Assembly (NCBI RefSeq): GCF_014648815.1
Contig: NZ_BMRV01000004.1
Location: 310,001-374,000 of the forward strand
Direction of reading: 5' to 3'
Source: Streptomyces flaveolus
GTDB lineage: Bacteria > Actinomycetota > Actinomycetes > Streptomycetales > Streptomycetaceae
DNA: 64,000 nt
Shown: positions 27,238 through 34,859 of the stretch, piece after piece
Position numbering within the stretch: position 1 is the stretch's first letter
How the letters are laid out: every line of letters starts with the position of its first letter
Notes under the pieces: model-generated
What the model saw: only the letters and a program-made list of their open reading frames with translations
What the model was told of the DNA's origin: nothing
The model's database searches: none
Program-made: the position numbers and the translations under genes

Positions 27238-28205
27238 CAGGCGTCCGGGCGGGTGTCGGGGGTGGCGTCGGGGGCCACGTCCGGCTTGCCCGCTGCGGGG
27301 GCGGTCCCGGTGCCGGCGGCCTCCTCCGCCCAGCGCTGGGCGAGGGCGACGGCCTTGCGCGCGGCCTCGGCGACGGCCTCGGGGCCTCCCCCGGCCCGCG
27401 CTGCGGCGTAGCCGACGAGGAAGGTGGTCAGCGGAGCCGCGGGCCGGGCCACCCCGTGGGCGGCGTCCCGGGCGAGGTCGAGCAGGACGCGGGTGTCGAC
27501 GTCCAGGTCGATGCCCAGTTCGTCCTTGGCTGCGGAAATCCATTCATCCAACACGTGCCCATGCTCCCTGATGCGTGCCCTGGCGGTGGCGATGTCGTCC
27601 CAGGTGTCGCAGTCGAACGAGGCGACGGCGTCGGGGACTCGGGTGAGACGCAGACCGTCGGTCAGCCGGCGCAGCGGCAGCCCGGTGAGATCCGCCCGGT
27701 CGCCGGCGACCGCGGCGAGTCCACGGCGCAGCGCCGAGGCCCGGTACGCGGCGACGAGGGGCTGGTCGCGGCCGTCGGCGTCGGTGAGCAGCACGCCGTC
27801 GGCATCGCTCGCGGCGAGGGCCGCCGTCAGTCGCCGGACGGTCGGTGCGGCGAGGAACGGCAGGTCGGCCGAGACCACCACGACGTGTTCCGCCGTGGTG
27901 TGCCGCAGCCCGGCGGCGAGCGCGGCGAGGGGTCCGCCGCCGGGCGGTTCCTCGCGGGCCCAGGTCACCGGCCGCGCGGTGGGCCGGGGGTCGGCGACGA
28001 CGACGGTGCCGCGGGCCCCGGCGCAGGCGGCGAGCACCCGGTCGAGCAGGGCACGTCCGCCCACGCGCAGGCCGGGCTTGTCCGCGCCGCCGAGCCTGCG
28101 GGCGGCCCCGCCGGCGAGCACGACGGCGTCGTACACGGCAGGGGCCGTCCCCGGCGCGGGGTCGGTGCCTGCGCCGGGCTCGCCCGGGGGTTCGTACGCG
28201 GTCAC
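27237..28205 (-). CDS. mobA: MobA-like molybdenum cofactor guanylyltransferase fused to DUF6457 (322 aa)
   Basis: The N-terminal ~210 residues are a MobA nucleotidyltransferase: AVVLAGGAARRLGGADKP (G-rich GTP loop and Lys), VVVSADLPF (metal Asp) and FDCDTWDDIATAR (C-terminal DxD-like segment). The C-terminal ~80 residues (LDEWISAAKDELGIDLDVDTRVLLDLARDAAHGV) form a small helical domain seen next to MoCo genes (DUF6457), then a disordered tail. The GTG start has GGGGG just before it. It is translationally coupled to moeA (one-base overlap). Confidence 0.82.
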   Translation of the reverse strand: MTAYEPPGEPGAGTDPAPGTAPAVYDAVVLAGGAARRLGGADKPGLRVGGRALLDRVLAACAGARGTVVVADPRPTARPVTWAREEPPGGGPLAALAAGLRHTTAEHVVVVSADLPFLAAPTVRRLTAALAASDADGVLLTDADGRDQPLVAAYRASALRRGLAAVAGDRADLTGLPLRRLTDGLRLTRVPDAVASFDCDTWDDIATARARIREHGHVLDEWISAAKDELGIDLDVDTRVLLDLARDAAHGVARPAAPLTTFLVGYAAARAGGGPEAVAEAARKAVALAQRWAEEAAGTGTAPAAGKPDVAPDATPDTRPDA

Positions 28206-28283
28206 CCCCCGAGTATGCGTGCCCGTGCGATCACAGGGAACGCGGGGGAGCCCGCACGATCAGAGTGTGCGCGGGCACTTGGG

Positions 28284-29693
28284 TCACAGGGTGCGCAGCA
28301 GCACCGCCGGCTGTTCCACGCAGTCCGCCACGTACCGCAGGAAACCGCCCGCCGTGCCGCCGTCGCACACCCGGTGGTCGAAGGTGAGCGACAGCTGGAC
28401 GACCTGACGGACCGCCAGTTCGCCCTGGTGGACCCAGGGCTTGGGGACGATGCGGCCGACGCCGAGCATGGCCGCCTCGGGGTGGTTGATGATCGGCGTG
28501 GAGCCGTCGACGCCGAACACGCCGTAGTTGTTCAGCGTGAAGGTGCCGCCGGTCAGCTCGCCGGGGGTCAGCCGGCCGGCCCGGGCCGCCTCGGTCAGCC
28601 GGGCGAACTCGGCCGTGAGGCCCTCGGCGTTGCGCGCGTGCGCGTCCCGTACGACCGGCACGACCAGGCCCCGGTCCGTCTGGGCGGCGAAGCCGAGGTG
28701 GACGTGGCCGAACCGGACGATCTCCCGGGCCTCCGTGTCGACGGTGGCGTTCAGCTCGGGGAAGCGGGCGAGCGCGGCGGTGCAGATCCGGGCCAGCAGG
28801 GCGACGAGGGAGATCTTCGGACCGCCCGCCCCGTTCATGGCGGCGCGGGCCCGCATCAGCTCCGTCGCGTCCGCGTCCACCCAGCAGGTCGCGTCCGGTA
28901 TCTCGCGCCTGCTGCGGGAGAGCTTGTCGGCGACGGCGCCCCGGACGCCCTTCAGGGGAGTGCGGACCTCGGCCGGCGCCCCTCCCAGGAGGGCGGGTGC
29001 CGTCGCCTGGGGCTTGCCGGCCCGGTGCGGGACGGTGTCGGGCTCCGGGGCCGCCGGACGGCCGCCCCGCGCCGCGGCGGCACGCAGCGCGTACTCCACG
29101 TCCGCGCGCAGGATCAGCCCGTCGGGGCCGGAGCCGGTCAGCTCGCGCAGGTCCAGGTCGTTCTGCCGGGCCAGCCTGCGCACGAGGGGGGAGATCACGG
29201 GGACCGGCCCGTCCACCGGCTCGGCGGCACGGACCCGGCCGTTCGCCCCTCCGGACGCGGGGGACGCCGTGACGGCCCGGCCGTCCGCCCGTACCCGGCG
29301 GCGCCGCGCGGGCGCCTCGGAGGTGCCGTAGCCGACCAGGACGTTGCCCGACCCCTCGGCGCGCTCACCCTTGGGCTGCCGGACCGAGGGCTCCCCGGCA
29401 CTCTCACCCCCGGTGCCCGAGTCGCGCCCGCTCCCGCCGGCGGCGTCCTCGCCCACCGCCACCGTCAGGAGCGGCGCCCCGACGGGCAGCTCCGCCCCCT
29501 CCTCGCCGAAGCGGGCGGTGACCACACCGCCGTACGGGCAGGGCACCTCGACCATCGCCTTGGCCGTCTCGACCTCGACGACCGGCTGGTCGACGGCGAC
29601 CACGTCACCGACGTCGACCATCCAGCGCACGATCTCCGCCTCGGTGAGCCCCTCACCGAGGTCGGGGAGCTTGAACTCCAGCACCTGTGCCAT
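28284..29693 (-). CDS. bkdC2: Branched-chain 2-oxoacid dehydrogenase E2, cluster 2 (469 aa)
   Basis: Same domain order as BkdC1: lipoyl domain (VETAKAMVEVPC, lipoyl Lys near 45), Gly/Ser linker, peripheral-subunit-binding domain (VRRLARQNDLDLRELTGSG), variable linker, and a catalytic domain ending TFDHRVCDGGTAG with the active-site His/Asp. Cys replaces Val beside the catalytic His. The start ATG overlaps the bkdB2 stop by one base (TGATG). It is last in bkdA2-B2-C2; no terminator is evident before mobA 78 bp on. Confidence 0.92.
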   Translation of the reverse strand: MAQVLEFKLPDLGEGLTEAEIVRWMVDVGDVVAVDQPVVEVETAKAMVEVPCPYGGVVTARFGEEGAELPVGAPLLTVAVGEDAAGGSGRDSGTGGESAGEPSVRQPKGERAEGSGNVLVGYGTSEAPARRRRVRADGRAVTASPASGGANGRVRAAEPVDGPVPVISPLVRRLARQNDLDLRELTGSGPDGLILRADVEYALRAAAARGGRPAAPEPDTVPHRAGKPQATAPALLGGAPAEVRTPLKGVRGAVADKLSRSRREIPDATCWVDADATELMRARAAMNGAGGPKISLVALLARICTAALARFPELNATVDTEAREIVRFGHVHLGFAAQTDRGLVVPVVRDAHARNAEGLTAEFARLTEAARAGRLTPGELTGGTFTLNNYGVFGVDGSTPIINHPEAAMLGVGRIVPKPWVHQGELAVRQVVQLSLTFDHRVCDGGTAGGFLRYVADCVEQPAVLLRTL

Positions 29694-30697
29694 CAGCTTT
29701 CGGCCTCCCACTGCAGGCGCCCCACGGCGTCCAGGATCCGGTCCACACCGGGCAGGTGGTGACGCTCCAGCATCGGCGGCGGATACGGGACGTCAAACCC
29801 GGCCACACGGAGCACCGGTGCCTCCAGATGGTGGAAGCAGCGCTCCGTGACCCGGGCCGCGATCTCCCCGCCCGGGCCTCCGAAGGAGCCCGACTCGTGG
29901 ACGACGACCGCGCGTCCCGTCCGCCGCACCGAGGCGCACACCGTCTCGTCGTCGAACGGCACCAGGGAGCGCAGATCGACGACCTCGAGGTCCCAGCCCT
30001 CGGCCCGGGCCGCCTCGGCGGCCTCCATGCAGACGACCACCGACGGCCCGTACGTGATGAGCGTGGCGCTCCGGCCCGAGCGCCGCACCACCGCGCGGCC
30101 TATGGGCTCAACGGGCGCCGGCTCCTCCGGGTTCCAGGAGTCCTTCGACCAGTACAGCCGCTTGGGCTCGAGGAAGACCACCGGGTCGTCGGAGGCGATG
30201 GCCTCGCGCAGCAGTCCGTAGGCGTCGGCGACGGTCGCGGGCGTGACGACATGGAGCCCCGGAGTCGCCATGTAGTACGCCTCGGACGAGTCGCTGTGGT
30301 GCTCGACGCCGCCGATGCCGCCGCCGTAGGGGACGCGGATGGTCAGCGGCAGGGGCATCCGGCCGCGGGTGCGGTTGCGCATCTTGGCGACATGGCTGAC
30401 GACCTGCTCGAACGCCGGGTAGGCGAAGGCGTCGAACTGCATCTCCACGACCGGGCGCAGCCCGTACATCGCCATGCCGACCGCGGTGCCGAGGATGCCG
30501 GCCTCGGCCAGCGGGGTGTCCGTGCAGCGGTCCTCGCCGAACTCCTCGGCGAGCCCGTCGGTGACCCGGAAGACACCGCCGAGGGTGCCCACGTCCTCAC
30601 CCATGACGTGCACGGCCGGGTCGGCGGCCATCGCATCGCGCAGCGCCCGTGTGAGGGCCTGCGCCATGGTGGCCGGCTTGACGGCGACGGTGGTCAT
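29693..30697 (-). CDS. bkdB2: Branched-chain 2-oxoacid dehydrogenase E1 beta, cluster 2 (334 aa)
   Basis: E1 beta: VHVMGEDVGTLGGVFRVTDGL, DTPLAEAGILGTAVGMAM, C-terminal SFGGPGGEIAARVTE. The start ATG overlaps the bkdA2 stop by 4 bp and its own stop overlaps bkdC2, so the three subunits are made in a fixed ratio. Sequence is clearly paralogous to BkdB1. Confidence 0.92.
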   Translation of the reverse strand: MTTVAVKPATMAQALTRALRDAMAADPAVHVMGEDVGTLGGVFRVTDGLAEEFGEDRCTDTPLAEAGILGTAVGMAMYGLRPVVEMQFDAFAYPAFEQVVSHVAKMRNRTRGRMPLPLTIRVPYGGGIGGVEHHSDSSEAYYMATPGLHVVTPATVADAYGLLREAIASDDPVVFLEPKRLYWSKDSWNPEEPAPVEPIGRAVVRRSGRSATLITYGPSVVVCMEAAEAARAEGWDLEVVDLRSLVPFDDETVCASVRRTGRAVVVHESGSFGGPGGEIAARVTERCFHHLEAPVLRVAGFDVPYPPPMLERHHLPGVDRILDAVGRLQWEAES

Positions 30698-31842
30698 CGG
30701 TGCGTCCCTTCCGGCCCGGCCTCGGCCTCCGCCGCCAGCTCCGCCCGCAGCAGGTCCCGCTGCTCGCGCAGCTGCGGGGTGGGCTCGGCGTACACGTGCG
30801 CGAAGAGGTCCATCGGGTCGAGCTCCGCGTCCTGGTTCATGCGTGCCCGCAGGTCGGCGGCCATCGTCTCGGCGTCCTCGCGGGCGGCCGAGATGCCCTG
30901 CTCGTCGAGCAGGCCGCGCTCGGTCAGCTCCCGCTCCAGCAGCTCGATCGGGTCGTGCCGGCGCCACGTCTCGACCTCGGCGTCGCCGCGGTAGCGCGTG
31001 GCGTCGTCGGCGTTGGTGTGCGCGTCGACGCGGTACGTCACCGCCTCCACCAGCGTGGGTCCGCCGCCCGCGCGCGCACGGCGCACGGCGTCGGTGAGGA
31101 CCTCGTGGACGGCGGCGGCGTCGTTGCCGTCGACCAGGCGGCCGGGCATCCCGTAGCCGACGGCCTTGTGGGCCAGCGACGGGGCCGCGGTCTGCTTGGC
31201 GAGCGGGACGGAGATCGCGAAGCCGTTGTTCTGCACGAGGAAGACGACCGGGGCCTGCCAGACGGCGGCGAAGTTCAGCGCCTCGTGGAAGTCGCCCTCG
31301 CTGGTGCCGCCGTCGCCGACCATGGCCAGCGCGACCACGTCGTCGCCCTTGAGCCGCGCGGCGTGCGCGAGGCCCACGGCGTGCGGCAGCTGGGTGGCGA
31401 GCGGGGTGGACAGGGGCGCCACCCGGTGTTCGTAGGGGTCGTAGCCGGTGTGCCAGTCACCGCGCAGCAGGGTGAGGGCCTCGACGGGGTCGACTCCGCG
31501 GGCGACGACGGCGAGCGTGTCGCGGTAGCTGGGGAAGAGCCAGTCGCGCTCCTCCAGCGCCAGCGCGGCGGCGACCTCGCAGGCCTCCTGGCCGGTGCTG
31601 GACGGGTAGACCGCGAGCCTGCCCTGCTTGGTCAGCGCGGTGGCCTGCGCGTTGTACCGCCGGCCGCTCACCAGCCGGGCGTACAGCGTGCGCAGCAGCT
31701 CGGGGTCCGTCCGCTCGGCGGCCTTCGTGCCGAGGACGCGGTACGGCTCCGCGTCCGGCAGCAGCGGCGCGGGGTCGGTGCGGGGCTGCCAGGCGGGCGG
31801 CGGTGTGGGCCGGTACGCGCCCCGCTGCTCCATGACCGTCAT
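30694..31842 (-). CDS. bkdA2: Branched-chain 2-oxoacid dehydrogenase E1 alpha, cluster 2 (382 aa)
   Basis: E1 alpha with thiamine-diphosphate motif MVGDGGTSEGDFHEAL ... VQNNGFAIS. The start at MTVMEQRG follows GAGGAGG (7 bp spacing); there is no Lys/Thr-rich N-terminal extension as in BkdA1. It is first gene of bkdA2-B2-C2, divergent from bkdR. The 175-bp promoter region holds a TetR-type palindrome shared with paaH/paaN, a DnaA box and an inverted repeat next to bkdR. Confidence 0.92.
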   Translation of the reverse strand: MTVMEQRGAYRPTPPPAWQPRTDPAPLLPDAEPYRVLGTKAAERTDPELLRTLYARLVSGRRYNAQATALTKQGRLAVYPSSTGQEACEVAAALALEERDWLFPSYRDTLAVVARGVDPVEALTLLRGDWHTGYDPYEHRVAPLSTPLATQLPHAVGLAHAARLKGDDVVALAMVGDGGTSEGDFHEALNFAAVWQAPVVFLVQNNGFAISVPLAKQTAAPSLAHKAVGYGMPGRLVDGNDAAAVHEVLTDAVRRARAGGGPTLVEAVTYRVDAHTNADDATRYRGDAEVETWRRHDPIELLERELTERGLLDEQGISAAREDAETMAADLRARMNQDAELDPMDLFAHVYAEPTPQLREQRDLLRAELAAEAEAGPEGTHR

Positions 31843-31901
31843 GACGGCACCTCCTCGTGGGAGCGGCTTCGGGCCCGGCACGGGTGTGACGGGCCTCACC
31901 T

Positions 31902-31915
31902 ACCGATTGTTCGGT
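31902..31915. promoter_or_regulatory. PaaR-like operator in the bkdA2/bkdR intergenic region
   Basis: ACCGATTGTTCGGT shares ACCGA-N4-TCGGT with the site between paaH and paaN. It lies ~60 bp upstream of the bkdA2 start. Confidence 0.5.
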
Positions 31916-31949
31916 CGTCGGCACATTTTGGCTACAGGCACCCCCAGGC

Positions 31950-31971
31950 TGTGGACAAACGGTTCTCCACA
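31950..31971. other. DnaA box plus near-box between bkdA2 and bkdR
   Basis: TGTGGACAA (31950-31958) is a perfect reverse-strand DnaA box of the Streptomyces type TTGTCCACA; TTCTCCACA (31963-31971) differs by one base. This is an isolated pair, so its role is unclear. Confidence 0.5.
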
Positions 31972-31978
31972 ACCTGAG

Positions 31979-31997
31979 ATGGACGCAGTACGTCCAT
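31979..31997. promoter_or_regulatory. Inverted repeat just upstream of bkdR
   Basis: Arms ATGGACG and CGTCCAT with a 5-bp centre, ending 19 bp before the bkdR start and overlapping its expected transcript start region. A Lrp/AsnC autoregulatory site is the simplest reading. Confidence 0.5.
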
Positions 31998-32016
31998 GGT
32001 AGGAAGGCGGGGGCAC

Positions 32017-32535
32017 ATGGCATCTGAACAAATGGCCGAACGCCCGGGAGAGGCCGGCGGCCCGGACGACGCCGGCGCCCCACCGCCCCCGCGCCCGCTG
32101 GACGCGATCGATCAGGACATCCTGCGCATGCTCCAGGCGGACGGCCGCGCCTCGATACGGTCGGTCGCCGAGCGGGTGCACGTCTCGCGGGCGAACGCCT
32201 ACGCGCGGATCAACCGGCTCGTCGAGGACGGCGTCATACGCGGCTTCGGCGCCCGCGTCGACCACGAACGCGCGGGGCACGGCACCTCGGCGTACATCAC
32301 GCTGAAGATCGTCCAGAACTCCTGGCGCACGGTCCGCGCACAGCTCAGGCAGCTGCCCGGCGCCTCCCACATCGCCCTGCTGGGCGGCGACTTCGACGTG
32401 CTGCTCCTGGTGCACACGCCCGACAACCGGGCCCTGCGGGAGCTGGTCCTCACCCGCCTCCAGGCCATCCCGGAGGTGCTCAGCACGCGCACGCTGCTGG
32501 TGTTCGAGACGGAGGACCTGGAACCCCAGGGCTGA
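32017..32535 (+). CDS. bkdR: Lrp/AsnC-family regulator (172 aa), likely BkdR
   Basis: Helix-turn-helix near residues 35-70 (LDAIDQDILRMLQADGRASIRSVAERVHVSRANAYARINRLVEDG) followed by a RAM effector domain (GHGTSAYITLKIVQNSWRTV ... GASHIALLGGDFDVLLLVHTPD). An acidic/Pro-rich N-terminal tail of ~30 residues precedes it. Placed divergent to bkdA2, it matches BkdR, the known regulator of Streptomyces bkd clusters that responds to branched-chain amino acids. The ATG follows AGGAAGGCGGGG. Confidence 0.88.
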   Translation: MASEQMAERPGEAGGPDDAGAPPPPRPLDAIDQDILRMLQADGRASIRSVAERVHVSRANAYARINRLVEDGVIRGFGARVDHERAGHGTSAYITLKIVQNSWRTVRAQLRQLPGASHIALLGGDFDVLLLVHTPDNRALRELVLTRLQAIPEVLSTRTLLVFETEDLEPQG

Positions 32536-32583
32536 ACGCGGGAGCCCGGCCCGGCGCTCAGGAGGCCCCGCGCGGCGGCCGGC

Positions 32584-33186
32584 TCAGGGGGTCCCGCGCA
32601 GCCCCGCGAACACCAACCGCGCCACCGCGTCGACCACTTCGCGCTCGCCCGCGCCGCTCCGGCCGTCGGGACCGTCGGGGCGGTACCACTCGACGATCGA
32701 GTTGATCATGCCGAAGACCAGCCGCGTCGCGAGCCGCACCTCGACGTCCGCGCGGACGTCGCCCTCGGCCGCCGCCGCCTTGAGCAGCTCGGCGACCCGG
32801 TGGTCGAACTCGCGCCGCCGCTCCAGCGCCCAGCGCTCGGTGCCGGTGTTGCCGCGCACCCGCAGCAGCAGCGTCACGTAGGGCAGTTCGGCCATGAGCA
32901 CCTCGACCATGCGCCGCACGACGTACTCCAGCCGGCCGGCGGCCGGCCCCACGCGCGCGTGCTCCTCGTCGAGGATGCCGAACAGCTCGTCCAGGGCCCG
33001 GCTCACGGCCCGGCGCAGCAGTTCCTCCTTGCCCGTGACGTGGTGGTAGATCGACGACTTGGAGATGCCGGCCGCCTTGGAGAGGTGCTCCATGGAGGTG
33101 CCGTCGTAGCCGCGCTCGATGAAGACCTGCACGGCGACGGACAGCAGTGTCTCGGGCGTGTACGTGTCGCGCTTCGCGGTGGTCAT
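32584..33186 (-). CDS. TetR-family repressor, PaaR-like (200 aa)
   Basis: N-terminal helix-turn-helix (PETLLSVAVQVFIERGYDGTSMEHLSKAAGISKSSIYHHVTGKEELL) and a helical ligand domain of ordinary length. Its ATG overlaps the paaH stop by 4 bp, so it is translated with paaH and is the natural candidate to bind the palindromes at 34757-34770 (paaH/paaN) and 31902-31915 (bkdA2). By analogy with actinobacterial PaaR, phenylacetyl-CoA or another acyl-CoA may be the inducer; this is inference. Confidence 0.85.
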   Translation of the reverse strand: MTTAKRDTYTPETLLSVAVQVFIERGYDGTSMEHLSKAAGISKSSIYHHVTGKEELLRRAVSRALDELFGILDEEHARVGPAAGRLEYVVRRMVEVLMAELPYVTLLLRVRGNTGTERWALERRREFDHRVAELLKAAAAEGDVRADVEVRLATRLVFGMINSIVEWYRPDGPDGRSGAGEREVVDAVARLVFAGLRGTP

Positions 33187-34700
33187 GAGGAACTGCCCTC
33201 CTGCTTGCCGGAGGCGTACGCGTGGCGGTAGAGCGCCAGGGAGGGCGCGTACCGGCCCGTGGGCGCGCACTCGTGCAGGTTGTCGAGGACCGCGCAGGCC
33301 CAGTCGCCGCCGAGGCGGCGGCTCCACTCCAGCGGACCCAGCGGGTAGTTGACGCCGAGCCGCATCGCGGTGTCGATGTCCTCCGCGGTGGCCACGCCCT
33401 TGGCGACCGCCTCGACCGCCAGGTCGATGATCCGCGCCACCGTGCGGGCGACGATCATGCCCGGGACGTCGCCGATGACGCTGACCTTCTTGCCGAGCGC
33501 CTGGAACAGTCCGGTGGCCTGGGCGAGGGTGCGCGGGGAGGTCGACTGCGCGGCGGACAGGGCGATGCGGGACGCCTTGCGGTAGTCCAGCGCGAGGTCG
33601 AAGTAGACGACGTCCCGGAACTCCACCGAGGTCTGGCCGTCGGCGAGCACGAGCTGACCGCCGCTGGGCAGGACGAGCCGCGAGCCGTTGTCCTCGCCCT
33701 CCTGGCGGACCTCGATGCCCGCCTCGCGGATCATCGCGACCAGCTCGGCGGCCGGCGCCAGATCGCCCTCGACCACGACGTACGCGGGCGGGTCGGCCGG
33801 CTCGGCGGTGTGCGGCTCGGGCCGCTCGGCGCCGTCGCGGTAGTCGTACCAGCCCTGTCCGCTCTTGCGGCCGAGGCGGCCGGACTCGACCAGGCGGCGC
33901 TGGGCGAGCGACGGGGTGAAGCGCACGTCCTGGAAGAACGCCTGCCACACGGAGTGCGTGACGGACTCGTTGACGTCCTGCCCGATGAGGTCGGTCAGCT
34001 CGAAGGCGCCCATCCTGAAGCCGCCCGACTCGCGCAGCACGGCGTCGATGGTGGCCGGGTCCGCGCCCTGGTCCTCGTGGACGGCGAAGGCCTCGGCGTA
34101 GAAGGGCCGGGCGATGCGGTTGACGAGGAAACCGGGGGTGTCCGCGCAGGCGACCGGGGTCTTGCCCCAGGCGCGGGCCGTCTCGTACGCGCGCGTGGCC
34201 GACGTGACGTCGGTGGCGAACCCGGAGACGACCTCCACCAGCGGCAGCAGCGGGGCCGGGTTGAAGAAGTGCAGTCCGACGAAGCGGCCGGGGACGCGCA
34301 GCGCGCCGCCGATGGCGGTGACGGACAGGGAGGAGGTGTTGGTGGCGAGCAGACAGTCGTCGGCGACGACGTCCTCCAGCGCGCGGAACAGCTCCTGCTT
34401 GACGTCCAGCCGCTCCACGACCGCCTCGGCGACCAGCGCGCAGCCGGCCAGCTCGGCGAGGGTCTCGGCGGGCTGCAGCCGGGCGCGGGCCGCGTCGCGG
34501 TCGGCGGCGCTGAGGCGTTCCTTCTCGACGAGCCGGTCGAGCCGGGCGCCGATCGCGTCGGCCGCGTCACGGGCGCGCCCGGGTCCGGCGTCGTACAGCC
34601 GTACGGGGTGGCCCGCGACCAGCGCCACCTGGGCGATGCCCTGGCCCATGGTGCCGGTGCCGACGACGGCCACGGGGCTGCTGAGGTCGAGTGCTGTCAT
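33183..34700 (-). CDS. paaH: 3-hydroxyacyl-CoA dehydrogenase, PaaH type (505 aa)
   Basis: NAD Rossmann fold at residues 9-30 (VAVVGTGTMGQGIAQVALVAGH), active-site region FVGLHFFNPAPLLPLVEVV, then two C-terminal 3HCDH domains (ALVNRIARPFYAEAF-like and GMIVARTVARIIDLAVEAV...NYPLGPLEW), the duplicated layout of PaaH. It oxidises 3-hydroxyadipyl-CoA in phenylacetate breakdown. GGGAGGA precedes the ATG at 34700. It forms an operon with the TetR gene and diverges from paaN. Confidence 0.88.
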   Translation of the reverse strand: MTALDLSSPVAVVGTGTMGQGIAQVALVAGHPVRLYDAGPGRARDAADAIGARLDRLVEKERLSAADRDAARARLQPAETLAELAGCALVAEAVVERLDVKQELFRALEDVVADDCLLATNTSSLSVTAIGGALRVPGRFVGLHFFNPAPLLPLVEVVSGFATDVTSATRAYETARAWGKTPVACADTPGFLVNRIARPFYAEAFAVHEDQGADPATIDAVLRESGGFRMGAFELTDLIGQDVNESVTHSVWQAFFQDVRFTPSLAQRRLVESGRLGRKSGQGWYDYRDGAERPEPHTAEPADPPAYVVVEGDLAPAAELVAMIREAGIEVRQEGEDNGSRLVLPSGGQLVLADGQTSVEFRDVVYFDLALDYRKASRIALSAAQSTSPRTLAQATGLFQALGKKVSVIGDVPGMIVARTVARIIDLAVEAVAKGVATAEDIDTAMRLGVNYPLGPLEWSRRLGGDWACAVLDNLHECAPTGRYAPSLALYRHAYASGKQEGSSS

Positions 34701-34756
34701 GTGCGCGATCCTCCCGCACGGCGTTTTCCACAGATGCGGCGGTCCCCCTTGTCCCG

Positions 34757-34770
34757 ACCGATCGTTCGGT
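34757..34770. promoter_or_regulatory. PaaR-like operator between paaH and paaN
   Basis: ACCGATCGTTCGGT, a perfect ACCGA-N4-TCGGT dyad, in the middle of the 159-bp divergent promoter. It resembles the actinobacterial PaaR motif I recall from Corynebacterium (ACCG..CG.TCGGT). Confidence 0.65.
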
Positions 34771-34859
34771 TACTCTAGCCGTGTCCGCCTGTTTCTGCCC
34801 AGGTTTCCCCCGAGGTCACGACTCGACGGAGAGCTCGTGAGACGAGGAGTTGGTCCCGC

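Noticed and set aside
27006..29762. 918-codon + strand frame across mobA and bkdC2
   Set aside because: It overlaps two well-supported minus-strand enzymes, has low-complexity Gly/Arg/Ala composition and ends where the real gene starts.
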